From Phoronis ovalis (Eukaryota; Phoronida; Phoronidae): a stretch of DNA of 10,295 bases. Position 1 is the stretch's first letter. Every line of letters begins with the position of its first letter. Location of the stretch: positions 1 through 10,295 of the forward strand of contig JAOXYB010065467.1 of the NCBI GenBank assembly GCA_028565635.1, read 5' to 3'. A program made the position numbers and the translations under genes. This document shows, in pieces, positions 1-7,575 of this stretch. The notes under the pieces were generated by a model. The model was not told the DNA's origin, made no database searches, and worked only from the letters and a program-made list of their open reading frames with translations.

Positions 1-1
1 C

Positions 2-646
2 AATGTAGTGAACTTTGTTACAGATTTTGAATCTGCCATATGGGGTGCATGTAGGTCAGTGTTTCCGGAAAAGGAAATTAATGGTTGTGTTTTTCACTGG
101 ACTCAAGCTGTGTGGCGTAAGGTACAGGAGCTCGGTTTGGCTCCAAGCTATATGGAAGATGAAAGAGTGTTTAACTTTATACGACAGATAATAGCATTGC
201 CGTTTCTACCGGTGGATCACATCTCAGAGGCCTTTAGTTTACTTGCAGATCATGTGCCTGACTATTTGAAGCCACTGATTGATTATGTGAGAAATACATG
301 GGTTAACAGCACTGTGTGGAGTCCTGCATCTTGGTGCGTATTTAAGCGCACGATTCGAACCAACAACAACGTTGAGAGCCGGCATAATCGATTGAATTAT
401 AAATCTATGCGCTGGAACATGCAGCTGTACACATTAGTACCAGTCCTTCACAAAGAGGCCAAACTTGTCGACATAAACGTTCGTGTTGTGAAGGAGGGTA
501 AGCTGTTTAGGTACCAAAGGAAAACGTATAAAGGTATTCAGGCCGGTATCCATCAGTTATGGAGAGATTATGAGCAGAAAGTAATCACAACATCGGTATT
601 TCTTAAGAAATGTGGACATTTATATGATCACCCTGTTGGAATGTAA
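2..646 (+). CDS. MULE-type (Mutator-like) transposase, C-terminal part, 5' partial
   Basis: This reading frame is open to the left edge, with codons for N-V before the GTG at base 8, so the true start lies outside the window and the GTG is not a start. Numbering from that GTG, residues 5-8 read TDFE, where MULE transposases carry the second catalytic aspartate (D6). Residues 27-30 read CVFH, the C-x-x-H pair of the family, followed by a WTQAVWRKVQELGL helix. Residues 119-130 contain NNNVESRHNRLN, where E123 is the likely catalytic glutamate. The first catalytic aspartate and any N-terminal FLYWCH-type or other zinc-binding domain would lie upstream, unseen. About 89 residues follow E123 and contain no SWIM zinc finger. 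There is no internal stop or frameshift. The base composition is visibly more GC-balanced than the flanks. The protein would bind transposon ends and cut DNA in the nucleus. It could instead be a domesticated gene. The family call is firm; activity is unknown. Confidence 0.85.
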   Translation, partial: NVVNFVTDFESAIWGACRSVFPEKEINGCVFHWTQAVWRKVQELGLAPSYMEDERVFNFIRQIIALPFLPVDHISEAFSLLADHVPDYLKPLIDYVRNTWVNSTVWSPASWCVFKRTIRTNNNVESRHNRLNYKSMRWNMQLYTLVPVLHKEAKLVDINVRVVKEGKLFRYQRKTYKGIQAGIHQLWRDYEQKVITTSVFLKKCGHLYDHPVGM

Positions 647-1069
647 ACTGTTATAACTCACAGCTGAAAACAAATAAACTTTGTGCAAACTGGTGTCTAT
701 ACTATAGATAGTAATTGATTGTGTAAACTTGATGAAATTGGTTTATTTGATTTGATGTACAGGAGTTTTGTAAATAAACAGATTTCAAAGAACAGATGTT
801 TTATTCTTTCTGACAAGTACTTCAAAAGTCACAGTCACATTCTTAAAATAGTACACACTACATCTTTAGAAGTTACACTGACCTACTTTCTTCAATCTAT
901 TTTTCACACCTACCTCAGTAAGTTAACTGAACTGTTCATTTGGTACTATAACACTTACATGTAACTGGACCCCTAGTTTTGGTAAACTCACTAGTAACAC
1001 TAGTAGCCTACATTATTATCAAGTATATTACTATATAACTTCTAAGTTTATTTTAATTAAAAGTACATT
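647..1069. other. AT-rich 3' flank of the transposase, no gene recognised
   Basis: This stretch should contain the 3' untranslated region and the right end of the MULE element, but I could not identify a terminal inverted repeat because the left end is outside the window. An open frame at 719-964 starts with TTG, has no recognisable domain and is not called. A short repeat of ACTAGTAAC/ACTAGTAGC sits near 989-1006. Confidence 0.5.
673..678 (+). promoter_or_regulatory. AATAAA polyadenylation signal after the transposase
   Basis: A canonical AATAAA lies 27 bases after the transposase stop codon, a sensible distance for a short 3' UTR. A second AATAAA lies at 773-778. In AT-rich DNA this hexamer often occurs by chance, so only the placement supports it. 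Confidence 0.4.
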
Positions 1070-1144
1070 AAAACTACACTGAGGTCAAGTTGACCAGGTT
1101 TATGGGGTCAAGTTGACTAGTGTAGTTTTGGGGTCAAGTTGACA
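1070..1144. repeat. Palindrome cluster: three GGTCAAGTTGAC repeats with an 11-bp inverted repeat
   Basis: Three copies of a 12-13 bp motif begin at 1083, 1106 and 1132, spaced 23 and 26 bp apart. The first, GGTCAAGTTGACC (1083-1095), is a perfect GGTCA-n3-TGACC palindrome. The second and third change only the last base (TGACT and TGACA). In addition AAAACTACACT (1070-1080) is the exact reverse complement of AGTGTAGTTTT (1119-1129), so the first two motifs sit in the loop of a possible stem. GGTCA-n3-TGACC matches the estrogen-response-element type of steroid receptor site. Whether it is a binding site, a transposon end or a decayed satellite cannot be told here. Confidence 0.7.
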
Positions 1145-1852
1145 AGTCTGCATAGTTTGACACTATATTTTGGTCTACAATTTACACCCAAGTGGAATAT
1201 TTTCGCAATAATTTTGAGTGCTAGTCTGTAATATCTATTGAAGTTCTCAGTATTTTACACAATAGCATACGACAATATCATGTTGTTAAAACACATAGCA
1301 GTATTTTGAATAATAAAAAACGTTGAAATTTTGGGGTATGTTTTGGAATTTCTGGTATGTTTTAAGGGTCCATTCAACCACATTTTTTGTATACAGTTAG
1401 TCTAAAATCGCTAGCAGTTTAAGCTCAGCAGGACGTGCCCACCCACGCAAAAAATCAAGAACTTTAAAAAGAATCCTCCCGGGATTAGTTATTGTATTGC
1501 GATTGTACCTTGAAAGGGCTTGGCCGGGAGCTCTCGGGAAACTGTCTTACCTTGCCGTTTAATACTCAGCCTGAAATCTATTGCAGATGAAATCGCCCTC
1601 TTTTGGGGATAATAGCGAAATTGTCTCTAAATACTAAAGATTTGGCCTGCATCTCCAGGGTATATTATCTCGTGCTAGACTTGCATCAGTCTAAAATTAA
1701 TTTTTTTACTGCTGTAAATTTTTTGATAATGTTATTAATTTTTATCTTGATTATCTTTAATAATCATTAAAACATGAATGTTATTCATTACTTTACATTT
1801 TGCAGTTTTGAATTCTTTTTATCAAACCACAAGCCACATATAAAACAGACCG

Positions 1853-1854
<2 letters not shown>
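1145..1854. other. Non-coding stretch with a GC-richer patch
   Basis: No gene is recognisable. Bases around 1425-1670 are less AT-rich than the rest and include the near-palindrome CCGGGAGCTCTCGG (1524-1537) and a CCCGGGA motif near 1488. This patch could be a relic of an older element or exon, but no open frame or family similarity was seen. Confidence 0.4.

Positions 1855-1886
<32 letters not shown>
1855..1886. repeat. (TA)16 microsatellite
   Basis: Sixteen uninterrupted TA dinucleotides, a simple sequence repeat typical of animal intergenic DNA and probably polymorphic in length. Confidence 0.95.
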
Positions 1887-1889
<3 letters not shown>

Positions 1890-1898
1890 ACTGATAAT

Positions 1899-1986
1899 AT
1901 GATATTTTATGTTGTATACAGATTTTCTGCAACTAATACCTGAAACTATGATATTTTGTATTGTATAAAGCTTTTCTCAAACTAAT
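1899..1986. repeat. Two-copy tandem duplication, 49-bp period
   Basis: A 39-bp block at 1899-1937 (starting ATGATATTTT and ending ACTAAT) recurs at 1948-1986 with the same length and a handful of substitutions. The two blocks are separated by 10 bp, giving a 49-bp period. They lie directly beside the TA microsatellite, which suggests local replication slippage or unequal exchange. Confidence 0.75.
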
Positions 1987-2163
1987 GATTTATGTTAAAA
2001 TAAAATATTTAGCCAGGCAGAGTTGAGCCAGTCTAATCTCCTGCTGTATCTACCAGCTGTTTTCATACTAATTGTTTGATAATTATTTCTGTTCTTTCTG
2101 CTTGTTAATTTATTAGGTACAGTTTTTTTTTGCTCTCTGCCCGCGATCGAGCACAATAATTAA

Positions 2164-2445
2164 TATAACTCTGTGTCTCAAATTTATGCAAATATATACT
2201 TGTTGTCCCATAAATTTACTAATTGATGTAAAAATCTGGCTGCGTTTTTGGAGCTGCGTTTTCTATTTGAGCTAAATCAAAAACACTTTACGAGCAGTTT
2301 TATAGTTGCCAAATTAAAAACCAGTTACTATTAACACATGTGAGCTTACAGCATTTCAGATGCTAGCTCCTTTATGGTATCGTTTCTTATAAAGTTAAAA
2401 TAAAACATATCAAAGTGTGTCCCATTCTTTGTGCCACCCTGTATA
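2164..2445. mobile_element. Possible mariner/Tc1-type non-autonomous relic
   Basis: The right end reads TGTGCCACCCTGTATA. On the minus strand this is TATACAGGGTGGCACAAAG, which resembles the ACAGGGTG-type inverted repeats after a TA target seen in many animal mariner-like elements. The candidate left end, TATAACTCTGTGTCTCAAAT (2164-2183), is only a partial match to it (shared TATA, GTG and CAAA positions). TGTCCCATAAATTTACT near 2202-2218 fits the subterminal style of such elements. There is no transposase. The right end is moderately convincing and the left end weak, so the element's limits are tentative. Confidence 0.35.
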
Positions 2446-4355
2446 GTATGGAATTCTAGTCTGCTCCATTCTGTCATCCAGAAAAGAAAAGGTTTTATGA
2501 ATTATCCAACCACTAAAATATTACGGTATTAAAAACTTGTAGTTTTCATTAACACCTTAATTATATTATAATTATAACTCGGCTTACATTATAATTCGTG
2601 TTTGTGGGTATTTTTTTAATCAACTAATACATACACATTTGTTTACCTTGTTTCAAATTAAATAATTATAAACAGTTAACCATACTTACTAGGTATCACG
2701 CCAGTTTTTCCAGAACTGATCACAAACTGATGCAAGGTAAGGGTGAGTGCAAGTTTCGTCAATGCAATTGTCACAAACACGTCACTTGTGTGTATAAAAC
2801 AACAGTCAGGCATGAAAGGCAGAATCAGAAAGTGGAAGTTTGTGTTCAAGAACACTTCGATATTTGTTTTTTGAAAATCACTTTGGAATATTCTTGTTTT
2901 GTTTATGTGAACTATATCTGTTAATTATTACCCTTTCTGTATATTGATCACATTTCTTTATGATACCACGATACAAAGGGAAATTAAAGTGTTTCTTTAT
3001 ATTTAAAATTTTGATTTATAATTGCCTGTATTGAAAGAAAATATAGCAAATAACACTATGAATGCGTTCCCTAAAAGGCAAAGATAATTTGCTCTTCTTT
3101 ATAGCTGCAGCATCGGAAACGACAAGCAGTACAGTACACGCCCATTTTAATACATACTACTTAGGCCCAAGTCGAAATATTTTTTTACTCAAAATTGCAA
3201 CATTCAAAAAATTCAAATAAGTACTTATTTAAATCATACTTCAAGGTTCTGTTTAAAATTGAAAAACGATTCCAGTAGCAAAAACGCAGTTTATGTCTAT
3301 TGTGACTAACTCTATAGTAGAAATTAAGGATCTGGTATAATTTGGTAAAAGACAATCAGTAGAGTCCCAGCTTGGAATGTAACCGCGGACGGAAGTTTTT
3401 TTTTTTGAAAATACACATACTGCGTTGCTTCTGTTGTTATAAGCGACGCCTTAGATGACCACTTCCAACAAAGTATACAAAGTCCAGACTTATCCATCCT
3501 ATGCAGAACACCTACAATGTGGAGGACATGAACGAAATGCGATGTAGATTGTACATCTGTATATAAACGTCACAACTTATTGTCAAAAGATTAAATACAT
3601 AAAACATGTTTTATGGCTATATAAGCAAAATGCGGCTTTTAAGTAAACAATCAAGCAATCAGGAATACTTTTCTATCTCAGTTACCGCCTATTATATATA
3701 ACGAATTACTAGTAAACGTGATATCTATCTTTCGGTAGTCTCTGTTACCAATTTTAATCACCTCGAATCTCAGGCAGGTAACACATGTAAATGGGTACCC
3801 GATTAAAGTTTCAACCCAGTGTTTTATTAAACCCCCTTTAATAGTGAAAAGTTCAAGCTCTGCTAACGACGTTTAAGTAACGAATTGAGACACTTCCAAG
3901 AACTTTTCGCTTTTCCTTTCGCGATATGGGCCAAGAAATAAATTAAGGTATGTTTGTAACCGTGCTGGATGTTAAAAGAAGCGCGCCCTTCTGATACATA
4001 TTCAATGAAACATATGTATCCGCTTTCATATAGTTTACCTCACTCAAACCTTTATTTATAATTCCTTTCCATATGTAGTACATATTTTTTATTATATTTA
4101 CCACTATCAAAAATCCTGTTAAGCAGACATCTCTACGGTAATCAAGGCTGCCACAGCACCGCATGTTGCTCACCGATGACTCCATTTCAACTAGATATAG
4201 CAAACTTCAAATTTAATATACTATAACCATCAATTTATATCCTTTTTCTCTATGAACTGTGTATGGGTCTTAACTGCCTGTTAAGGTTTGTATACTGTGT
4301 ATGTCCTGCTTTACTTGAGTGAGTTTTATTTCCTTGTTTAGTGCTAATGGTTGCA
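2446..4355. other. Long AT-rich stretch without recognisable gene
   Basis: Both strands were read without finding a protein family, RNA gene or long repeat. Short open frames exist but have no recognisable domain. One, 2730-2924 on the plus strand, encodes 64 residues with eight cysteines and starts ATGCAAGGTAAGGG, which also looks like a 5' splice site. Another, 3943-4203 on the minus strand, has 86 residues and no motif. A pyrimidine-rich tract ending in TAG (about 3087-3104) resembles a 3' splice site. A T-run lies near 3397-3408. None of this is enough to call a gene or exon. Confidence 0.4.
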
Positions 4356-4777
4356 CTACACTAAATAGTTCCCATGATGGCGAAATATTAAAAAAAAATT
4401 GTGGGTACATGCATGGTCTGGGTATGTTCCGTACCGTGTAATAGGTGTAAAATGAACACAATTAGACAGAGTACGAAGCGTTCTTGGAGATATAATTATT
4501 TTTAATATATTGTCTTTGTTTATTACCGGTTTGCTCATTTGCCGGTGATCGCTTAATACGTATGCACTAATTTCACTTCAGAATCAAGGTTTCGCATAAT
4601 GTGATGTTCAAAAAGATAGGTGCGAAAATTGAAAAACGTTTAAAAACTAGAACGAACAAAGGTAAAATATTATCTAATCCCAGATGCCGATGAGAGTTTG
4701 GTAAAATTTTTATGTAATGTCAAATTATCTCATTTCCCTGTTATAACGGCCGGGAGGTGAATTACTGGTGTGCTCTC
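4356..4777 (+). mobile_element. V element copy A (MITE-like, 422 bp)
   Basis: This copy aligns along its whole length with copy B at 5394-5816, in the same orientation. Shared blocks include a CTACACTAAATAG-like start, CATGGTCTG, GTTCTTGGAGATATAA, the 20-mer TTTGCTCATTTGCCGGTGAT, AAAACTAGAA and a GTGTGCTCTC end. The ends form a weak imperfect inverted repeat: on the plus strand GCACTACACTAAAT (from 4353) and on the complement GCACACCAGTAATT match at 11 of 14 positions. The flanks (TTGCA left, TTATG right) are not a clean duplication, unlike copy B. It has no open frame conserved with copy B, so it is non-autonomous. It abuts the inverted U copy where that family's terminal palindrome would be expected. 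Confidence 0.75.
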
Positions 4778-4801
4778 TTATGACTCAGCCCTGTCCAAGT
4801 C

Positions 4802-5208
4802 CCAGGGGGACACTCAAGGTTTTTCGACTACGGGGATGTACCGCGGAACCCAATCCAAAATTCTAGCTTGTGGTAGCTAACCCAATCCAATTTTTTTTGA
4901 AATGTTAGGGTTGCAATCCAAACTTTGTGAAATATAAGGGTAGCAATCCAAAATGTAAAATATTTGAGTATAGCAATCCATTTTTACGCAAACTGACTGA
5001 TACAAACCAAATTCCAAAATGTATTTATGGATACAAATCTATAATTTATCCAAATTATTTTCTGTAAGCAGTGGGTAGCAATCCAAATTTTTGAATATCC
5101 TTACGGTAGCAATTCAAAAAAATGCACCAAAAAGTATACAATCCAAATTCAAAATGTTCAACTCAACTGCACACCCACACCAAAAAATAACTTGAGTAAC
5201 CCCCGTGG
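4802..5208. mobile_element. hAT-like non-autonomous element with internal minisatellite
   Basis: The left end reads CCAGGGGGACACTCAAGG and the complement of the right end reads CCACGGGGGTTACTCAAG, an imperfect terminal inverted repeat with a one-base offset. The CA-GGGG start is typical of hAT superfamily ends. The immediate flanks TCCAAGTC (4794-4801) and TTCAAGTG (5209-5216) agree at six of eight positions, as expected for an aged 8-bp hAT target duplication. Taking the element and one flank copy out restores the alignment of the surrounding U copy to its relatives, which supports these limits. It encodes no transposase and would depend on one supplied in trans. The superfamily is inferred from the ends only. 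Confidence 0.65.
4846..5150. repeat. Degenerate 30-bp minisatellite, GGGTAGCAATCCAAA core
   Basis: The core CAATCC or a close variant starts at 4851, 4883, 4914, 4944, 4974, 5004, 5034, 5079, 5110 and 5139. Spacing is 29-32 bp except for one 45-bp step, about one and a half periods. The monomer is roughly GGGTAGCAATCCAAA followed by about 15 AT-rich bases such as ATGT-AAATATTTGA. The array fills most of the hAT-like element between its end regions, so it belongs to that element rather than being an independent satellite. Confidence 0.8.
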
Positions 5209-5393
5209 TTCAAGTGTAACGGATAAGGTACAGTTATTGCACTATATCCACAACAAATGTCTGCGGGCAGATTGCCAAAGTTGCCTTGTTAAAAATTGCC
5301 ACTTGCCTTTTACGTGACAGTTGGTGTCTCCGGCACCACCTATTGGGAATATCAAGAACTAGTCTAGCAAAGCAAAGGCATTTTAAGATTACG

Positions 5394-5816
5394 GTACACT
5401 AAATAGGTCCTGGCACCGGCATAACGAAATCTTTAAAAAAAATACCGAGTGCATACATGGTCTGTGTAGGTTCCGCACCGTCTAATAGGCGTTAATATGA
5501 ACACAGTCACACAGAGCACGAAACGTTCTTGGAGATATAACTATTTTTGTCTTTGTTTACATACTGGTTTGCTCATTTGCCGGTGATACATTAATACGCC
5601 GGCAATATTTTCACTTTAGAATCAATTTAGGTTCCGCATAAGTGACATTTCGAGATGTACCTCGAAATCCAATTGGCATGGTGTTGCTAGTGAAAATTGA
5701 AAACTTTTAAAAACTAGAAAGAACCAGGATAAAAACTATCTAATCTCAGATGTCGGTAGGAGTTTGGTAATATTTTTATTTATTGTCGAAATATGGTGAA
5801 TTAGTGGTGTGCTCTC
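5394..5816 (+). mobile_element. V element copy B (MITE-like, 423 bp) with TTACG target duplication
   Basis: This element starts GTACACTAAATAGG and ends GTGGTGTGCTCTC. It is flanked on both sides by TTACG (5389-5393 and 5817-5821). The U copies give an uninterrupted empty site: where copy 3 has the element, copy 2 at 8920-8945 reads through with ATTTTACTAAACGATAAATAAAATGC. The match to copy A is strong throughout. Relative to copy A it has about 25 extra bases near 5645-5690 and several small losses, leaving nearly equal lengths. There is no coding capacity. A 5-bp duplication with weak inverted ends does not assign it clearly to a superfamily. Confidence 0.8.
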
Positions 5817-5945
5817 TTACGTAGCAAAATCATTTTCTTTACAAATACGTAGAAACTCTTTTTGCCTTTTCTTCAACTAAAAATGCTAATATAACTGAAA
5901 GTTTATATTCACTCACTCTCAGCATCCCTATTACCACAGGTGATC

Positions 5946-6310
5946 TTATTGATATGTTACAACAGATGTATTAGACTATTCTTAATTATTTTTTTTTAAT
6001 TTTAGGGTTTGAGCGATTTCTGATGTCAATATGTGGTATATGTATATTCTAGAATAAATACATTTCCTGAGATCAATTTTTTTAAATATAGAAATTTTAA
6101 TTTGATCCATTTGCTATTGGCATAGCTATGTGCGATGCATGGATAGGTCACTATACCAGTTTTTCAATAGATATAAACTGTGCCTTGGCTTCTTAATCAT
6201 TTCATTTTTTAAGAAAATATGAAATTAATGAAAACAGTTAAACTGCACTTAGAAATATTTGAAGATATTTTTCAATATAGGAATTTGGGCCTGACTTTTT
6301 ACATTGTTAA
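5946..6310. other. AT-rich spacer between inverted and direct U copies
   Basis: No gene, RNA or strong repeat is seen. A T-run lies at about 5990-5997 and an AATAAA near 6054. This spacer would form the loop if the inverted copy and direct copy 1 paired in a transcript. Confidence 0.45.
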
Positions 6311-7358
6311 GTAGTGTTGACCTCTTGAATAAAGCTGTGTAATTTATAATTGCAAGATACAAATACAAATGAAACAAGGTCACCTATGGTGATAGGGGTG
6401 TTGTTTCAAGAGTGAGTGAATGTCTTTCCTGGGAGAGTGGCATTTAATTGAGATTCAAATCAAGACAAATATTCTCTTACCAGATGGATCACTGAACAGA
6501 TGATGATTCATCGAACGTACATTGAACTATTTTATTTTGAAAGTCTAAGATAAAAACAAACAAATAACTACTGCTTAAAGTATATAATATGTTATAGTAT
6601 ATTGACAAAGATTTGGCAATTGACATTTGTAATTACAATCTAAAACTTGTAATAATGTTAGTAATTAATATGTAATATTCTACGAATACAGCGTTAGACT
6701 ACTAACAGGCACTTCGTGGAGCCACCATCTTAACCTTACACGATCCCAGCATGCGATTAATAGCATGAATGAAATTACATATATAATGTTTTCTAATAAA
6801 ATTATACCATACTAATAACTTATCATGATATGATCATGCAATAATAATAAAGGATAATTATAATACTAATTGTAAACAGTATTCATCCTCGAATTTGGCC
6901 CAAACTTTATTAATACATTGTTCCCTTTATGAGCGGGTAATTTATGAAATGATTAATGTAATCTTTTCTCTCGTTGTTTGTGTACGTTGGCAGACAGCAA
7001 GATAAACGTAAATCTTTCTTCCAATCGGGCTTGACCTTTTCTCCGACCTCTTTAAATAGTTCATTTTGATTCTTTTCATTAACTGACTAAAGTCCGCTAC
7101 TAATTAATTCCCAATATAATCTTTCACTTTCAGAGATATTTTTAAGCCATACAGTAAAATGCTTTTGCTTTGTTAGTTCTTGGTATTCCAATAGGTGGTG
7201 CCGGTGACATTAGCTGTCACGTACAAGGCGAGCGGCAACAAAACAACTTTGGCAAGACGTAAAAAAGGGGGCACTCTGTCCGTAGACTGGACTTATTGTT
7301 ACTTGTCATTTGTTGTAAATAGTCAAACATTTGATGTTGTTTTTGTAAACAAAACAAC
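6311..7358 (+). repeat. U family copy 1 (direct, 1,048 bp)
   Basis: This copy aligns collinearly with 7576-9168. Shared blocks include GTAGTGTTGA and TCTTGAATAAAGCTGTGTAA at the start, ACAAATATTCTCTTACCAGAT, AAAGTATATAATATGTTAT, ATGAATGAAATTACATAT, TTTATGAAATGAT, ATCTTTCTTCCAATC, AAAGTCCGCTAC, TAAAATGCTTTTGCTTTG and a final palindrome. It has a 43-bp stretch (6379-6421) that copy 2 lacks but inverted copy 3 keeps, so that stretch is ancestral. It lacks about 430 bp present in copy 2 after 7026 and about 50 bp near 7120. The open frame at 7195-7500 overlaps its end, but the matching frame in copy 2 is stopped, so it is not coding. The family is unrecognised: no transposase, no clear terminal repeat and no poly-A tail. 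Confidence 0.85.
7336..7358. repeat. Terminal palindrome of U copy 1, forkhead-like core
   Basis: GTTGTTTT (7336-7343) pairs with AAAACAAC (7351-7358) around a seven-base centre, TGTAAAC. The central TGTAAACA matches the consensus bound by forkhead transcription factors. The 26 bases 7333-7358 are identical to 9143-9168 in copy 2, while the surrounding unit has diverged noticeably. Confidence 0.75.
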
Positions 7359-7575
7359 CAGAGCCTGCCTTTTTAAAATGATGTTGCATATAATTTCTTT
7401 TAAACTACAGTGTAGTGTACGTAAGTTCATGTTAGCTGCAATAATATGTTTCAACACTAGTGCCATAACTGTCAGGCGCATGACCTCCTTCTTGCTATAA
7501 TTGGTCCAAAGCTGTTTTCGTTCAACCAATGATATGGTGGAATTACTATACTTTCAGTGTATATACCTGCATATA
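7359..7575. other. Spacer between the two direct U copies
   Basis: These 217 bp separate the end of copy 1 from the start of copy 2. They match neither the flank before copy 1 nor the flank after copy 2 by eye. No gene is recognisable. Confidence 0.5.

Larger units (their letters stand above)
4778..5945 (-). repeat. U family copy 3: inverted, internally deleted, interrupted twice
   Basis: Read on the minus strand, this copy contains three blocks matching the direct U copies. Bases 5944-5911 match 6379-6421 of copy 1 (CACC-TGG-ATAGGG-AGTGAGTGAAT pattern). Bases 5910-5822 match 8843-8928 of copy 2 (ATATTAGCATTTT, AAAAAGAGT-TCTACGTATTTGTAAA). Bases 5387-5217 match 8941-9120 of copy 2 and 7155-7310 of copy 1 (TTTGCTTTG, AGTTCTTG-TATTCC, AGGTGGTGCC, CTGTCACGTA). 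The middle of the family is missing between the first two blocks. A V element (5394-5816) and a hAT-like element (4802-5208) have inserted into it. Removing the latter lets 4778-4793 continue the alignment to about 9142. The outer limit near 5945 is approximate. Confidence 0.8.

Noticed and set aside
719-964. 81-codon frame downstream of the transposase
   Set aside because: It starts with TTG, has low-complexity AT-driven composition and no recognisable domain. It is probably untranslated flank.
3943-4203. 86-codon minus-strand frame
   Set aside because: No domain, signal peptide or second copy supports it, and its length is unremarkable for non-coding DNA of this size.
4270-4538. Two overlapping minus-strand frames of 63 and 60 codons
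   Set aside because: Both lie largely in V copy A. In V copy B the frame that begins at 4538 is broken by a stop after eleven codons and by indels.
4846-5150. CRISPR array, because of the regular 30-bp period
   Set aside because: The repeats are degenerate and contiguous with no alternating unique spacers. They lie inside a transposon in animal DNA with no cas genes.
4356-5816. Copies A and B of V as the two long terminal repeats of a retrotransposon
   Set aside because: They do not begin TG and end CA. Copy B has its own target duplication, and the DNA between them belongs to the U unit and a hAT-like element, not to gag-pol.
7195-7500. 101-codon open frame starting with GTG
   Set aside because: It overlaps the end of U copy 1 and the spacer. 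The matching frame in U copy 2 reaches TAG after eight codons, so it is not conserved as coding. The opposing frame at 7323-7529 lies in the same repeat end and shows no domain.
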